Source of the DNA: a virus
Length of the DNA stretch: 20,436 nt
Virus record (IMG/VR): IMGVR_UViG_3300034061_000032
Location: 1-20,436 of that record
Reading direction: 5' to 3' (one strand)
Under the pieces are notes generated by a model. That model had not been told where the DNA came from. It made no database searches and saw nothing but the letters and a program-made list of their open reading frames with translations. Positions 12,313 through 19,841 of the stretch are shown piece by piece; positions within the stretch are counted from its first letter, which is position 1, and every line of letters starts with the position of its first letter. A program made the translations under genes and the position numbers.

Positions 12313-12966
12313 TTATGCTACGCCAGTGGCGTTGTTGTACGAATGATAGCCAAAGTTAAACTTGACAATCAGTTCGGTGTAACCGTTTGCAGTTGCAGTG
12401 TCAGGAACACCGTCAACTACTCGCAGTGGCAGAGAAGTGCTTACCGCATTGGCAAACACACCAGTCTTTGAATTACCAGAAAGGGTATTAGGCGAGTTCA
12501 GAATCAGAGTGGCGTTATTGCCCACAACGACTTGAGACACGGCGCTAATAACCAGACCAGTGGTATTAATGGTGTTGCCAACCGAAACAGCTTTGTAAAG
12601 CTGGTCGGGATCATCCGCAACGTACGCATACGCATCTGGCACGCCAGACGCAAAACCGGGCCAAAACTGGCTGAAGGTCTTTTGCTTGGTCACAGGGTTA
12701 GTGTAGGTGCAACCGAGGAACACGCCAACAACGCCAGCGACTGGCGAAGTATCGGTATCCAGAGTCGAGATGATGATTGTGCTATTTGCTTGGCTCAACT
12801 GAACCACATCACCGTAGTAAATAGGGGTGTTGTAGTTAATCGAACCGCCACCGTTACCGGGGGTAGCAGTAATAGGCAACTGACGAGTTGCGCCTGCGAA
12901 GACCTGACCACCAATCAGATTGATTGGCTGTAGGCCGTAAGGGGCACTTACAGTAGGATAAGCCAT
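12313..12966 (-). CDS. Virion-type protein upstream of the capsid gene
   Basis: The 217-aa product starts at ATG 12966 behind GGAGCTTAATT, nearly the same leader as the capsid gene's AAGGAGCTTAAATC. The sequence YGLQPINLIGGQVFAGATRQ is one I recall from phage genes adjacent to capsid genes. The rest is beta-type (IYYGDVVQLSQANSTIIIST, VAGVVGVFLGCTYTNPVTKQ, TFSQFWPGFASG, YVADDPDQLYKAVSVGN) and ends LIVKFNFGYHSYNNATGVA. It has one Cys and no membrane segment. The matching leader suggests it is made at high level with the capsid, so a head decoration or minor capsid protein is likely. I cannot assign it to a characterised family. Confidence 0.65.
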   Translation of the reverse strand: MAYPTVSAPYGLQPINLIGGQVFAGATRQLPITATPGNGGGSINYNTPIYYGDVVQLSQANSTIIISTLDTDTSPVAGVVGVFLGCTYTNPVTKQKTFSQFWPGFASGVPDAYAYVADDPDQLYKAVSVGNTINTTGLVISAVSQVVVGNNATLILNSPNTLSGNSKTGVFANAVSTSLPLRVVDGVPDTATANGYTELIVKFNFGYHSYNNATGVA

Positions 12967-12992
12967 AATTAAGCTCCAAAAATTTTAAAAGG

Positions 12993-13439
12993 TTAGCCTT
13001 TACCAAACGATGTCGAGGATTTCTTCTCAGAGAAAAGAGGCATCCGCGAATCGCTTTCCCGCATAAAGCTGTTGTCAATTGCAGTCGTTTGCGCTTGAGT
13101 TTGGTTCGCATAATATTCATTACGCTGTGCTACAAACTCTTGCGGCGTCTTGCAAAGCACCAGCCCACCAATCTCAATATTGTCCTTAAAGCGACTATTT
13201 GGATCGATTAGCAGTTGAAACTTTGGTTGCTCAGACACTTTCACAGGCTCCCAACCCTCACGCAACTTCGCTGAGAGGTTACGGGGATCGGCCTTGTCCA
13301 TAGTCGAGACACGAATCCACCTGTACGCAAAACCGGGCTGTTTATCAGGTTCCGGCAGTAATTCCGCAGGTGCCCACTGCTTGGGGCGTTCCTGTTGCGT
13401 ACGGTTTTCCAATTCTCTAGTAAGACGATTTTCGCTCAT
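12993..13439 (-). CDS. Conserved phage protein between scaffold and capsid
   Basis: The 148-aa product starts at ATG 13439 behind GGGAGCTGATC. The first part is polar (MSENRLTRELENRTQQERPK), then WAPAELLPEPDKQPGFAYRW and IRVSTMDKADPRNLSAKLRE, GWEPVKVSEQPKF, IEIGGLVLCKTPQEFVAQRN. The WxPAxxLPxPxxxxGFxYRWIRxxxxxxxDxxNxxxKxREGWEPV pattern is, as I recall, widespread in marine and freshwater phages at this same spot between scaffold and capsid genes, and remains unassigned. The C-terminus is polar and probably disordered. Its constant position points to head assembly. One Cys, no membrane segment. Confidence 0.7.
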   Translation of the reverse strand: MSENRLTRELENRTQQERPKQWAPAELLPEPDKQPGFAYRWIRVSTMDKADPRNLSAKLREGWEPVKVSEQPKFQLLIDPNSRFKDNIEIGGLVLCKTPQEFVAQRNEYYANQTQAQTTAIDNSFMRESDSRMPLFSEKKSSTSFGKG

Positions 13440-13441
13440 GA

Positions 13442-14389
13442 TCAGCTCCCTTGTAATTTAAGGACTTCTCGGGCGTATTGCTCCGGAGTCAGTTTGAACT
13501 TCTTAGCTAACGCTGCTTGTGTCTTCGTTAGCCGAACCTGCTTCGGAGCCGTACTCCGCTTAGCTGATGCTACAACGGTGCTCGGCTTACTTTTAGGTTG
13601 AGGCTTCTGTGGCTCAACTTCTTCATTAAAGGCTTCTGGGAACCGCCTGCGCATCGTTTCGTCGATGCGTTTGTAGTAATCGTCAGTACCGAGATATTCT
13701 GCGCCGTACTCACGATACAACTTCTTGTGCAGTCCCATCGCTGCGTCCGTCATCTCCTCGTCCTTATTGAACCAATTAGAGTTACGGCGCTGCCAATCTG
13801 CGAATTTCGGGTCGGCTGGCTTTTGTTCCTGCCGAATTTGCGGGAGTTGTACCTCAGTTTCGGGCTCTTGTAAAGTGGGTTTAAAGTTTCTTGTGCGATC
13901 CAACTTCAAGGACGCATCCACTAGAGCCGCCTGTGCCTCAACTAACTTCTCAGCGTCACCTGAGTCGTAAGCCTCCCGGTAGTTCCTTTTTGCAACCTCT
14001 ACATCGGTTTCAGCTGCCGCTTTGACCGTTGCGATGTACTCCTGTTCACCAGAGGAAAGGGTCTCTTTAAGACGTTTATTTTCCTCAAGGATGCTTTGAG
14101 CTATCCGTAGAGCTTCTTCTTGCTCACGGAACGCAGCTTCCTTCTCCCGACGCTCATCATGCCAAGCCTTTTTATACTGCTTAAACTTGACAATTACTTC
14201 TTCAGGGTACTCGCCGCCTTCTTCTGGGGCTTCCAGTGAGTTAACTATATCTTTAGGGAGGGGTTCCTTACCACGGTCTTCTTCGGGCGTATCGTCTTCA
14301 ATCTCGACGACAAACTCATCATCCTCGCCCTCAACTTCTGCCGTAGTTTCCTCGGTCTCATCGGGGAACTTGTACTCGTTCTTGTCCAT
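13442..14389 (-). CDS. Acidic coiled-coil protein, probable capsid scaffold
   Basis: The 315-aa product starts at ATG 14389 behind a strong AAGGAGGATAT Shine-Dalgarno site. The N-terminal 45 residues are very acidic (TEETTAEVEGEDDEFVVEIE, DDTPEEDRGKEP). Residues 65-160 are a long charged helix (VKFKQYKKAWHDERREKEAA, FREQEEALRIAQSILEENKR, LKETLSSGEQEYIATVKAAA). The region around 190-240 contains DPKFADWQRRNSNWFNKDEEMTDAAMGLHK, and the C-terminus is basic (KRSTAPKQVRLTKTQAALAK, KFKLTPEQYAREVLKLQ). An acidic N-terminus, central coiled coil and basic capsid-binding C-terminus are typical of phage scaffolding proteins, and the gene sits upstream of the capsid. No protease motif is apparent. Confidence 0.75.
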   Translation of the reverse strand: MDKNEYKFPDETEETTAEVEGEDDEFVVEIEDDTPEEDRGKEPLPKDIVNSLEAPEEGGEYPEEVIVKFKQYKKAWHDERREKEAAFREQEEALRIAQSILEENKRLKETLSSGEQEYIATVKAAAETDVEVAKRNYREAYDSGDAEKLVEAQAALVDASLKLDRTRNFKPTLQEPETEVQLPQIRQEQKPADPKFADWQRRNSNWFNKDEEMTDAAMGLHKKLYREYGAEYLGTDDYYKRIDETMRRRFPEAFNEEVEPQKPQPKSKPSTVVASAKRSTAPKQVRLTKTQAALAKKFKLTPEQYAREVLKLQGS

Positions 14390-14398
14390 ATATCCTCC

Positions 14399-14800
14399 TT
14401 ATGCTCGTGAAATACCGCGTGGGTCATCCACAACGCCCTCGATTGAGTCATCGTTGATCAGGCGGAACTCCCGACCATGAATCTTCAAACGGGTGCCGCT
14501 GTTCGGGCGTGCGAGGACAAAGTCGCCCTCTTTACACCACGGCCCACTAGGGAATCGGCTTGCGTCTTTGTAGCAATCTGGCCCCATCTTCACGACAAAA
14601 AAGACCGTGCTAAGGACTTCCTCATAGTGCATGGTTGAGTCTGCCTTAATAATCCCGCTATCGTATTTAGCTTCGATCTCAGGGATTGCTACCAAAATGT
14701 GGTAGCCAGAAGGTTGTGGCAGTTGTGTAGCCTTCTCTTCTGCTGTTTCCGGCAGTGTTGATACTTCACCGCTTTCTGTAGCGATGGCTAGTTCAGTCAT
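14399..14800 (-). CDS. Phage GroES-like co-chaperonin
   Basis: The frame opens with ATG at 14806 and 14800; GGAG lies about 7 bases before 14800, so I choose that one (133 aa), and 14806 adds two residues. After a 30-residue polar N-terminus the sequence follows the GroES (Cpn10) pattern: GYHILVAIPEIEAKYDSGII aligns with PLHDRVIVKRxExExKSAGGIV, with a mobile loop (KYDSGIIKADSTMHYEE) whose SGII resembles the GroEL-binding GGIV. It continues STVFFVVKMGPDCYKD, WCKEGDFVLARPNSGTRLKI and REFRLINDDSIEGVVDDP, equivalent to the GroES ending with its ESDILAIV motif. Such proteins work with host GroEL to fold the capsid, as T4 gp31 does. Position beside the scaffold and capsid genes supports this. No GroEL gene is in the window. 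Confidence 0.75.
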   Translation of the reverse strand: MTELAIATESGEVSTLPETAEEKATQLPQPSGYHILVAIPEIEAKYDSGIIKADSTMHYEEVLSTVFFVVKMGPDCYKDASRFPSGPWCKEGDFVLARPNSGTRLKIHGREFRLINDDSIEGVVDDPRGISRA

Positions 14801-14981
14801 CTTCATGCTCCATTCTTTTTGCGAGGTCTAAAAGGTACGTCTCAACTGCGGTGAGACCTCGGATTTCACCGCAGATAAATTGATACTCATCAAAGGACTT
14901 AGCCGCTTTGTTGGCTAACGCGTCGGAAAGTTGTGCCCGACGCTCCCTTAGTTCTTTAATCGCCGCTTCTATTGCGTTCAT
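14793..14981 (-). CDS. Small helical phage protein
   Basis: The 62-aa product starts at ATG 14981 inside the end of the portal gene (26-base overlap) with GGGAGAG upstream. The sequence (MNAIEAAIKELRERRAQLSD, ALANKAAKSFDEYQFICGEI, RGLTAVETYLLDLAKRMEHE, ending DD) is helical with heptad-like spacing. Proteins of this length with the FxxYQFICGEIRGLxxAExYL pattern are, as I recall, frequent next to portal genes of phages of several hosts. One Cys, no membrane segment. The overlaps at both ends indicate translational coupling with portal and co-chaperonin. The role is unknown. Confidence 0.75.
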   Translation of the reverse strand: MNAIEAAIKELRERRAQLSDALANKAAKSFDEYQFICGEIRGLTAVETYLLDLAKRMEHEDD

Positions 14982-17412
14982 TTACTCTCCCTTTCTGCTG
15001 CATTCGTTGCTTACCTAGGTCTAAAGCTGCTCTAAAGCCCTCGGACTCCTGCTGCTTGTTAACCCGCATACGATCAGACTCAACCTTGATTGCCATATTT
15101 GCCCCAGCGATCTCCTTCTGAGCATTAATCCGCTCAAGCTCGATCTGCAACTGCTTATCCCGCGCGGCTGCGTCCGCTTGGTCTTTAGCAATCTTGCGCT
15201 GAACTTCTGCCTGCTTGATCTGCAACTCCTGCATCTGCATTTGGATAATTGGGTCTTGCATCTGCTGTTGAGCCTGCTGTTGTTGGGCTTCAGCCATGTG
15301 CTGCTGTACAAGCTGTTGTGTAGCTTGGGCTGCGGCTTGGGAGATGCGTACCTCCATATCCTTTGGAATCTCGATGTCCTCGTTCTCTTCGTAGTTCGGA
15401 AGAGTAATGCCCATCGTTGCTTCCATCTGCTTGCGATACTCGTAGCCCACGTGCTCATTAATATGCGCCATCATTGCGGCTTGAATCATCTGAGCCTGTG
15501 GGTTCTGACCAACTAGCTGCTGTACTTTCGGGTCTTGCATCGCGCCCATGTGAACAGCGATATGCGCTTGATGATCCTGATACAGAAACGCTTTGACAGG
15601 CTTACCCATCAAGACGTTCTGGTTCTCTGTAATCGGATCACGCGGACGCGTGTCATCCTCTGTAGGTACTAACTTGGTGTAGTTCTTAATGCCCAACACA
15701 TCCAGCATCTGTCTGTGCAGTAGTGGCATGTCATATAGTTGTGGTGCTGTTTGTGCCAGCTGTAGTACCGCTTGGTACTGCACAACCTTCTGACTCATCG
15801 TTGCAGCGTTCGGATCACTGACCGGAATCACATCCACCTGATCATAATCACTCTGCTTGATGCGACGATCCCCATCAACCGGCTCGTAGTCATAGTCCGG
15901 CGGCGTGAAATCACGAATGATCTCTTTTAACAGGCGGAACTCCTCGTGCATCGAGTAGTGAATCCGTGCCTGCACCGCCGACATGATCTTTAGGGTTCTT
16001 TCTAGAATCGCTAGTGTCGTGCCTACGGGTGCTTGCGCACTCATATCACTCACTTGCAACTCGGCTGCATTAGCGAACCTGCGGCCTTCTTCGATGATCT
16101 GATTCATCAATCCAGCCAAAACTTGACTCGGCTCTTTGTATGGCAGCGGCAAAATGTTGTCGCGTATCGCACCGCTCGGTACATCTACGTCTCTAAATTC
16201 GCCCGGAGAGATCGGTGTATCGTCGCCTTTGACACGCATACCACGTGTTTTCAAGCCACCCGGCAGGTTAGACAGAGTGCCTGCATCAACAAGCTGACGG
16301 AGAATAGACGTGCCACTCTTCGCATACGCTCCGATCAAGTGGATAAATCCGAAGCAATAGAAACCGAAGCCGGGGATGTAGCCATAGTGAACAAAGTGAG
16401 CCCGCTTGTTTCTTAGCTTGTCGGTGGGTTTCCAGTTGCGACGAATCGCCAAAACTTCTTGTGACGACTTATCTATGGTTACAATGTATGGCAACTTAAT
16501 GCCGTTCTCATCTTCATAGCCGGGCAAGTCAAGATCAACCTGCATCTCAAGTAGGCGATAGCGGCTGTCGGTCGTGATCCTAAAGCCCATCTTCTCAGCG
16601 ATCTTCTTCTCAATTTCGCCGTATGTATCGATTGGGTCGCCAAGATCAACATCACGATAGAAGCCGTCAACTTGCAGCTTTCTAACCTCGTTCTCGGTCT
16701 TGCGCATCACGTGAGTTACACGCTCTGCTGTTCTTAGACTTGACGTACCGTACGGCACAACAACATCTTCAGCAGGAACGTAGATCGATGTCTGCCGTCC
16801 GAGGGACGGGTCGTAGTACACTTTCTTAAACGCATTACCTGAGAGCCCCAAGCCCCATAACATGCGTTCATGTTCAGGCCGGTATTCAGGCATCTCTTCG
16901 GTAAGTCGGTAGTTCATGTCGTCTCTGACGCGCTCAGAAGCCTCTTTCTTTTCAGTAGTCTCTTTACCGATAATTTTCGTCTTAACCGGCCCAGCAGCCG
17001 GGAAAGTTTCCATGATCGTCTCCGACTGGAATTTGACGAGTGCTTCTGAGAGAAGAGGGTGTGTAACTCCACAAGCACCCGCCCAAGGTTCTGTCCGTTC
17101 TTCAAGCTTCATCCCCAAAAGGTCAAGGCCATCAACGTACGTCTGTATCCAGTCTTTACGGCTGGATAGGTCTTCCTCGTACTCCTCAATCAACTCACTG
17201 GCAAGTGAAGACAGCACGGACTCTGGCAGGTTTTCTGCCAAGTTCATCTCAAACTCGTCTTCTGGGGCTTCTTCTGGGTCGATCTCAATCTCTAGCCCAT
17301 CAGTGCGCAACGTCACTTCTTCAGGGTCTTCAATCTCAATTTCTAAATCAGGCTCCATCTCTGCCTGCTCTAAACCCATAGGGGCCGCGTATAAACCCTT
17401 CTCGATACTCAT
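14956..17412 (-). CDS. Portal protein
   Basis: The 818-aa product starts at ATG 17412 behind AAGGATAGATC. After a very acidic N-terminal 60 residues comes the portal region: LIEEYEEDLSSRKDWIQTYV, DGLDLLGMKLEERTEPWAGA, CGVTHPLLSEALVKFQSETI, METFPAAGPVKTKIIG. Later come a wing and stem section (ERMLWGLGLSGNAFKKVYYD, PSLGRQTSIYVPAEDVVVPY) and EEGRRFANAAELQVSDMSAQ, APVGTTLAILERTLKIMSAV. From about residue 697 the chain is Gln/Ala-rich coiled coil (QHMAEAQQQQAQQQMQDPII), resembling the C-terminal barrel of podovirus portals. Twelve copies should form the channel for DNA entry and exit. The place right after the large terminase is standard. Length is at the upper end for portals, explained by the acidic head and Gln-rich tail. 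Confidence 0.9.
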   Translation of the reverse strand: MSIEKGLYAAPMGLEQAEMEPDLEIEIEDPEEVTLRTDGLEIEIDPEEAPEDEFEMNLAENLPESVLSSLASELIEEYEEDLSSRKDWIQTYVDGLDLLGMKLEERTEPWAGACGVTHPLLSEALVKFQSETIMETFPAAGPVKTKIIGKETTEKKEASERVRDDMNYRLTEEMPEYRPEHERMLWGLGLSGNAFKKVYYDPSLGRQTSIYVPAEDVVVPYGTSSLRTAERVTHVMRKTENEVRKLQVDGFYRDVDLGDPIDTYGEIEKKIAEKMGFRITTDSRYRLLEMQVDLDLPGYEDENGIKLPYIVTIDKSSQEVLAIRRNWKPTDKLRNKRAHFVHYGYIPGFGFYCFGFIHLIGAYAKSGTSILRQLVDAGTLSNLPGGLKTRGMRVKGDDTPISPGEFRDVDVPSGAIRDNILPLPYKEPSQVLAGLMNQIIEEGRRFANAAELQVSDMSAQAPVGTTLAILERTLKIMSAVQARIHYSMHEEFRLLKEIIRDFTPPDYDYEPVDGDRRIKQSDYDQVDVIPVSDPNAATMSQKVVQYQAVLQLAQTAPQLYDMPLLHRQMLDVLGIKNYTKLVPTEDDTRPRDPITENQNVLMGKPVKAFLYQDHQAHIAVHMGAMQDPKVQQLVGQNPQAQMIQAAMMAHINEHVGYEYRKQMEATMGITLPNYEENEDIEIPKDMEVRISQAAAQATQQLVQQHMAEAQQQQAQQQMQDPIIQMQMQELQIKQAEVQRKIAKDQADAAARDKQLQIELERINAQKEIAGANMAIKVESDRMRVNKQQESEGFRAALDLGKQRMQQKGRVNERNRSGD

Positions 17413-17421
17413 GATCTATCC

Positions 17422-18996
17422 TTAATAGTAAGCGCGGTTGCGCTTCGACTTGAACAGCTGAATTTCTTCAGGTTCGTCGTTATGTAGTCTAATGAACCCA
17501 CCTTGCCGGAAACGTAGTAGAGCCAGCGTAGTCGAGTCAACCAAGTCATCATTAATGCCTGATGGGAAGTCGTTGCATTCTTCGATCACCTCCATCGCCC
17601 ATCGCCTCTGAGGTGCCCACACAATACCGCTATGAAACAGTGAAGAGACTGCGTTTACGCGGGAAATCTTGTCTTGTCCTTTGCCCGGTGTGAACTCTTG
17701 TACTGGCACACCCATACGCCGCATCTCTTGGTACAACACGGAGCCAGAAGACTTCTTTTCAACAATGAACGAGTCTGGCTCCCATTCCCGATACTCTTCC
17801 AACACCAACTCTTTTAGATCGGGGTACTCCATACGCCTCTTGATTGAGTTCAAGAGAATGATGTTGTAGTTATTGACTTCCTCGTTGTAGAACACGCCCC
17901 ACGTTGTTAAGGCGTTGAAGTCAGACCGGTTGTTTGCTTCTTGTGCCGCATCAAGCGACATAATTACGAATTCGCACTGTGGTGGGTCATCCTTCTCCCA
18001 CATCTGCCACCACTCACGCTTTATAAGCGCTCCCTCTTCTGACGTCGGTTGCTGCATGTACTGTGCATTCCAGTAGCGAATATCCAGTGATGCCTTTTTC
18101 GCCAGCAACTCTTCAACCGGCCAGAATTCAGGCCAGAGAGCTTGATCGTTTTCGTCGATTGCCGGGAACTCCACCACTTCCCAGCGATCCACATCCTCGC
18201 TGCGCTCCATTTGCGTGATAATTTGTCCAGTGAGATCAAGTTTGCTCCATCTGGTCATCACTACGATAATCGCCCCACCCGGCATAAGACGCTGGATTGG
18301 CCCTGACTGGAACCACTCCCATGCAGGTAGAAACACCTCTGGTCGTCCCAGTTTTGCCTCTTGCTCAGAGTGGGGGTCGTCAATAATAAATAGATCAGCA
18401 CCCCGCCCAGCCAGAGCACCACCCACCCCAATGGCGAAATACTCTCCTCCGAAGTTCGTTCCCCATCTTGACGCACTCTTTGAGTCCGCCTGTAGTTCAA
18501 TCTGCGGAAAAACGTCATGGTATGTCTCCGATCCGACAAGATTTCGCACCCTACGACCGAACTGCACCGCCAAATCAGCCGTGTGAGAGGCCATAATGAC
18601 CTTCTTTTGGGGATATTTACCCAAAAACCATGCGGGAGCGAGGTAAGAAATGAGTTCAGACTTGCCGTGACGGGGGGCGATGTTCACAATCACCCGTTTT
18701 TTGTGTCCAGCGGCAATATCTTCGAAGATTTTTGCCAGTCTATAGTGGTGTGGGCCCACTTTATAGCCCGGATAGACGTGTTTTACGAAGTCAAGGAAGC
18801 TTTCTTTGCTGATTTCGCGGGTTACTTCCTCTTTGTACTTCTTTAAAAGCTCAGCAGTACGGCGTTTTTGCTTCTCCGGCATCGTTGGAAGCTTCGCCCG
18901 GAGCTTATTTATGTCACTCGGTGACAGTCTTAGTGCGTCAAGAGCCAAGTCCCGCCCCCGTTTCGCGTACTTCGACGTCGATAACCTGATCTTCAA
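17422..18996 (-). CDS. terL: Terminase large subunit (packaging ATPase and nuclease)
   Basis: The 524-aa frame begins at TTG 18996, overlapping the small subunit gene by 59 bases; the first in-frame ATG is at 18882 (residue 39), but neither has a clear Shine-Dalgarno, so the start is uncertain. The ATPase domain has a Walker A-type APRHGKS at 107-113, Walker B LFIIDDP at 202-208 and a TRW motif III at 248-250. The nuclease domain shows its RNase H-like acidic residues: D349 in IMSLDAAQ, E413 in FIVEKKSSG, and D484/D487 in INDDLVDSTTLALL. It pumps genomic DNA into the prohead through the portal and cuts it. Order terS-terL-portal is canonical. All catalytic residues appear intact. Confidence 0.93.
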   Translation of the reverse strand: MKIRLSTSKYAKRGRDLALDALRLSPSDINKLRAKLPTMPEKQKRRTAELLKKYKEEVTREISKESFLDFVKHVYPGYKVGPHHYRLAKIFEDIAAGHKKRVIVNIAPRHGKSELISYLAPAWFLGKYPQKKVIMASHTADLAVQFGRRVRNLVGSETYHDVFPQIELQADSKSASRWGTNFGGEYFAIGVGGALAGRGADLFIIDDPHSEQEAKLGRPEVFLPAWEWFQSGPIQRLMPGGAIIVVMTRWSKLDLTGQIITQMERSEDVDRWEVVEFPAIDENDQALWPEFWPVEELLAKKASLDIRYWNAQYMQQPTSEEGALIKREWWQMWEKDDPPQCEFVIMSLDAAQEANNRSDFNALTTWGVFYNEEVNNYNIILLNSIKRRMEYPDLKELVLEEYREWEPDSFIVEKKSSGSVLYQEMRRMGVPVQEFTPGKGQDKISRVNAVSSLFHSGIVWAPQRRWAMEVIEECNDFPSGINDDLVDSTTLALLRFRQGGFIRLHNDEPEEIQLFKSKRNRAYY

Positions 18997-19501
18997 GCAT
19001 ATTTAGGGTCTCAATCAGCTCTCTTTCTACTTCTTCTAAGCTCTGAACCTTGTGGGTGACTTCAGAACGCTTCTTAAATGCGTCCACACCATCGACTTCG
19101 CCAAGGCTCTTTAGAGCTGCGATCCGCGCCTTGGGGTCTTTGGCGTTTTCGATCTCAGCAACCAACTTATTAACTACATATAGTTTCAGATCGGATAGTT
19201 CTTCAACGATCATGCAGTTGCTTTGAGCCACCATGCCTGCAAGGTAAGCCATGACTTCATTAGGGTACTTAGCGAACTCCGGCCTGTGGGCAGGGTTGTG
19301 GATCATCTGGTGTGCGATTTGTCTTGCCTGATCCATATGCTCGGCGGAGGGCTCGATTGGCTTGTTATTTAGGTCAGCAACTAACTTAATAGTACGCGCC
19401 CGCATATCTAGCTCTTCTTGCGGGGTGAGGTCGGGCATCGCCTCAAGTGCTGAGGCTGGGAGAGGAATGTCATCCTCGATGTTTGGGATAAGGGTATTCA
19501 T
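18938..19501 (-). CDS. Probable terminase small subunit
   Basis: The 187-aa product starts at ATG 19501 with only a weak GAAAG site, about 27 bases after the predicted transcription start. It is mostly helical: MDQARQIAHQMIHNPAHRPE, FAKYPNEVMAYLAGMVAQSN, CMIVEELSDLKLYVVNKLVA, then AALKSLGEVDGVDAFKKRSE. The LGEVDGVDAFKKRSEVT stretch and the following EEVERELIETL helix are a pattern I recall from small terminase (DNA maturase A type) proteins of T7-like and aquatic phages. These bind the packaging site and regulate the large subunit. Being the first gene of the operon directly before terL, with a 59-base overlap, supports the call. No classical helix-turn-helix is obvious. Confidence 0.72.
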   Translation of the reverse strand: MNTLIPNIEDDIPLPASALEAMPDLTPQEELDMRARTIKLVADLNNKPIEPSAEHMDQARQIAHQMIHNPAHRPEFAKYPNEVMAYLAGMVAQSNCMIVEELSDLKLYVVNKLVAEIENAKDPKARIAALKSLGEVDGVDAFKKRSEVTHKVQSLEEVERELIETLNMLEDQVIDVEVRETGAGLGS

Positions 19502-19534
19502 ATTGGCTTTCTGTGGCCTAACAGAATTCTCTGG

Positions 19535-19562
19535 AATATAGCAGGTGTTGGAAGAATGTAAA
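19535..19562 (-). promoter_or_regulatory. Sigma70-type promoter for the structural operon
   Basis: On the minus strand TTTACA (19557-19562) and TATATT (19535-19540) are 16 bases apart, one mismatch each from the -35 and -10 consensus. Transcription would start around 19528, giving a leader of roughly 27 bases before the small terminase ATG. No other good candidate was seen in this gap on the minus strand. Confidence 0.6.
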
Positions 19563-19564
19563 GG

Positions 19565-19581
19565 GTTGTTAAATTAGCAAC
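19565..19581. promoter_or_regulatory. 17-bp imperfect palindrome, candidate operator
   Basis: GTTGTTAAATTAGCAAC pairs at seven of eight positions around its centre (GTTG/CAAC arms and a TAA/TTA core). It ends 2 bases from the -35 element of the minus promoter, where an activator or repressor dimer could act. The size and symmetry suit a phage regulator, but none is visible in the window. Confidence 0.4.
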
Positions 19582-19699
19582 TGAGTTTTAGAAAATTTTT
19601 GTGAAATATTTTTTGTTTAGGCGAAAGAAAAGTCGGTAGGGGGGTTCCGAGTTTTTGAAAAGTGTTGTGTTGTTGGTGCATTTCCTAGTGTATACGGCG

Positions 19700-19715
19700 G
19701 CGATGGAACCATCGC
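19700..19715. promoter_or_regulatory. Perfect 7-bp inverted repeat in the divergent region
   Basis: GCGATGG, two As, then CCATCGC form a perfect inverted repeat midway between the two divergent promoters. It is GC-rich in a mixed-composition gap. It could be an operator half-site pair or a small hairpin. No function can be shown from sequence alone. Confidence 0.35.
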
Positions 19716-19723
19716 GCATATCT

Positions 19724-19745
19724 GGGGGGTGGGGTAGGGGTGGGG
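19724..19745 (+). other. Predicted G-quadruplex motif
   Basis: Four plus-strand G-runs of 6, 4, 4 and 4 bases are separated by loops of T, TA and T, which meets the strict definition of a stable four-tetrad quadruplex. It ends 15 bases before the -35 of the plus promoter. A further G6 lies at about 19638-19643. The minus strand is correspondingly C-rich and could form an i-motif. Confidence 0.7.
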
Positions 19746-19760
19746 TCGCGCGGAATTAAC

Positions 19761-19788
19761 TTGACATATACCACCCATCATGTAGAAT
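19761..19788 (+). promoter_or_regulatory. Strong sigma70-type promoter for the rightward genes
   Basis: A perfect TTGACA (19761-19766) is followed after 16 bases by TAGAAT (19783-19788), one mismatch from TATAAT. Transcription would start near 19795, about 47 bases before the ATG at 19842. This is close to the host consensus, as expected of an early phage promoter recognised by host polymerase. Confidence 0.8.
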
Positions 19789-19841
19789 TCAATTACCGGA
19801 TGAAATTAGTGCCGGTTCATTTGATAGAAAGGGAAGACACA

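Larger units (their letters stand above)
19502..19841. other. Divergent intergenic control region
   Basis: This 340-base gap separates the leftward structural operon from the rightward genes. It has no convincing coding frame. It contains the minus promoter, an AT-rich section (about 19561-19620, with runs such as AATATTTTTTG), two palindromes, the G-quadruplex motif and the plus promoter. The AT-rich tract beside strong promoters could aid bending or melting. No origin-type iterons or tRNA-like sequence were seen. Confidence 0.7.
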
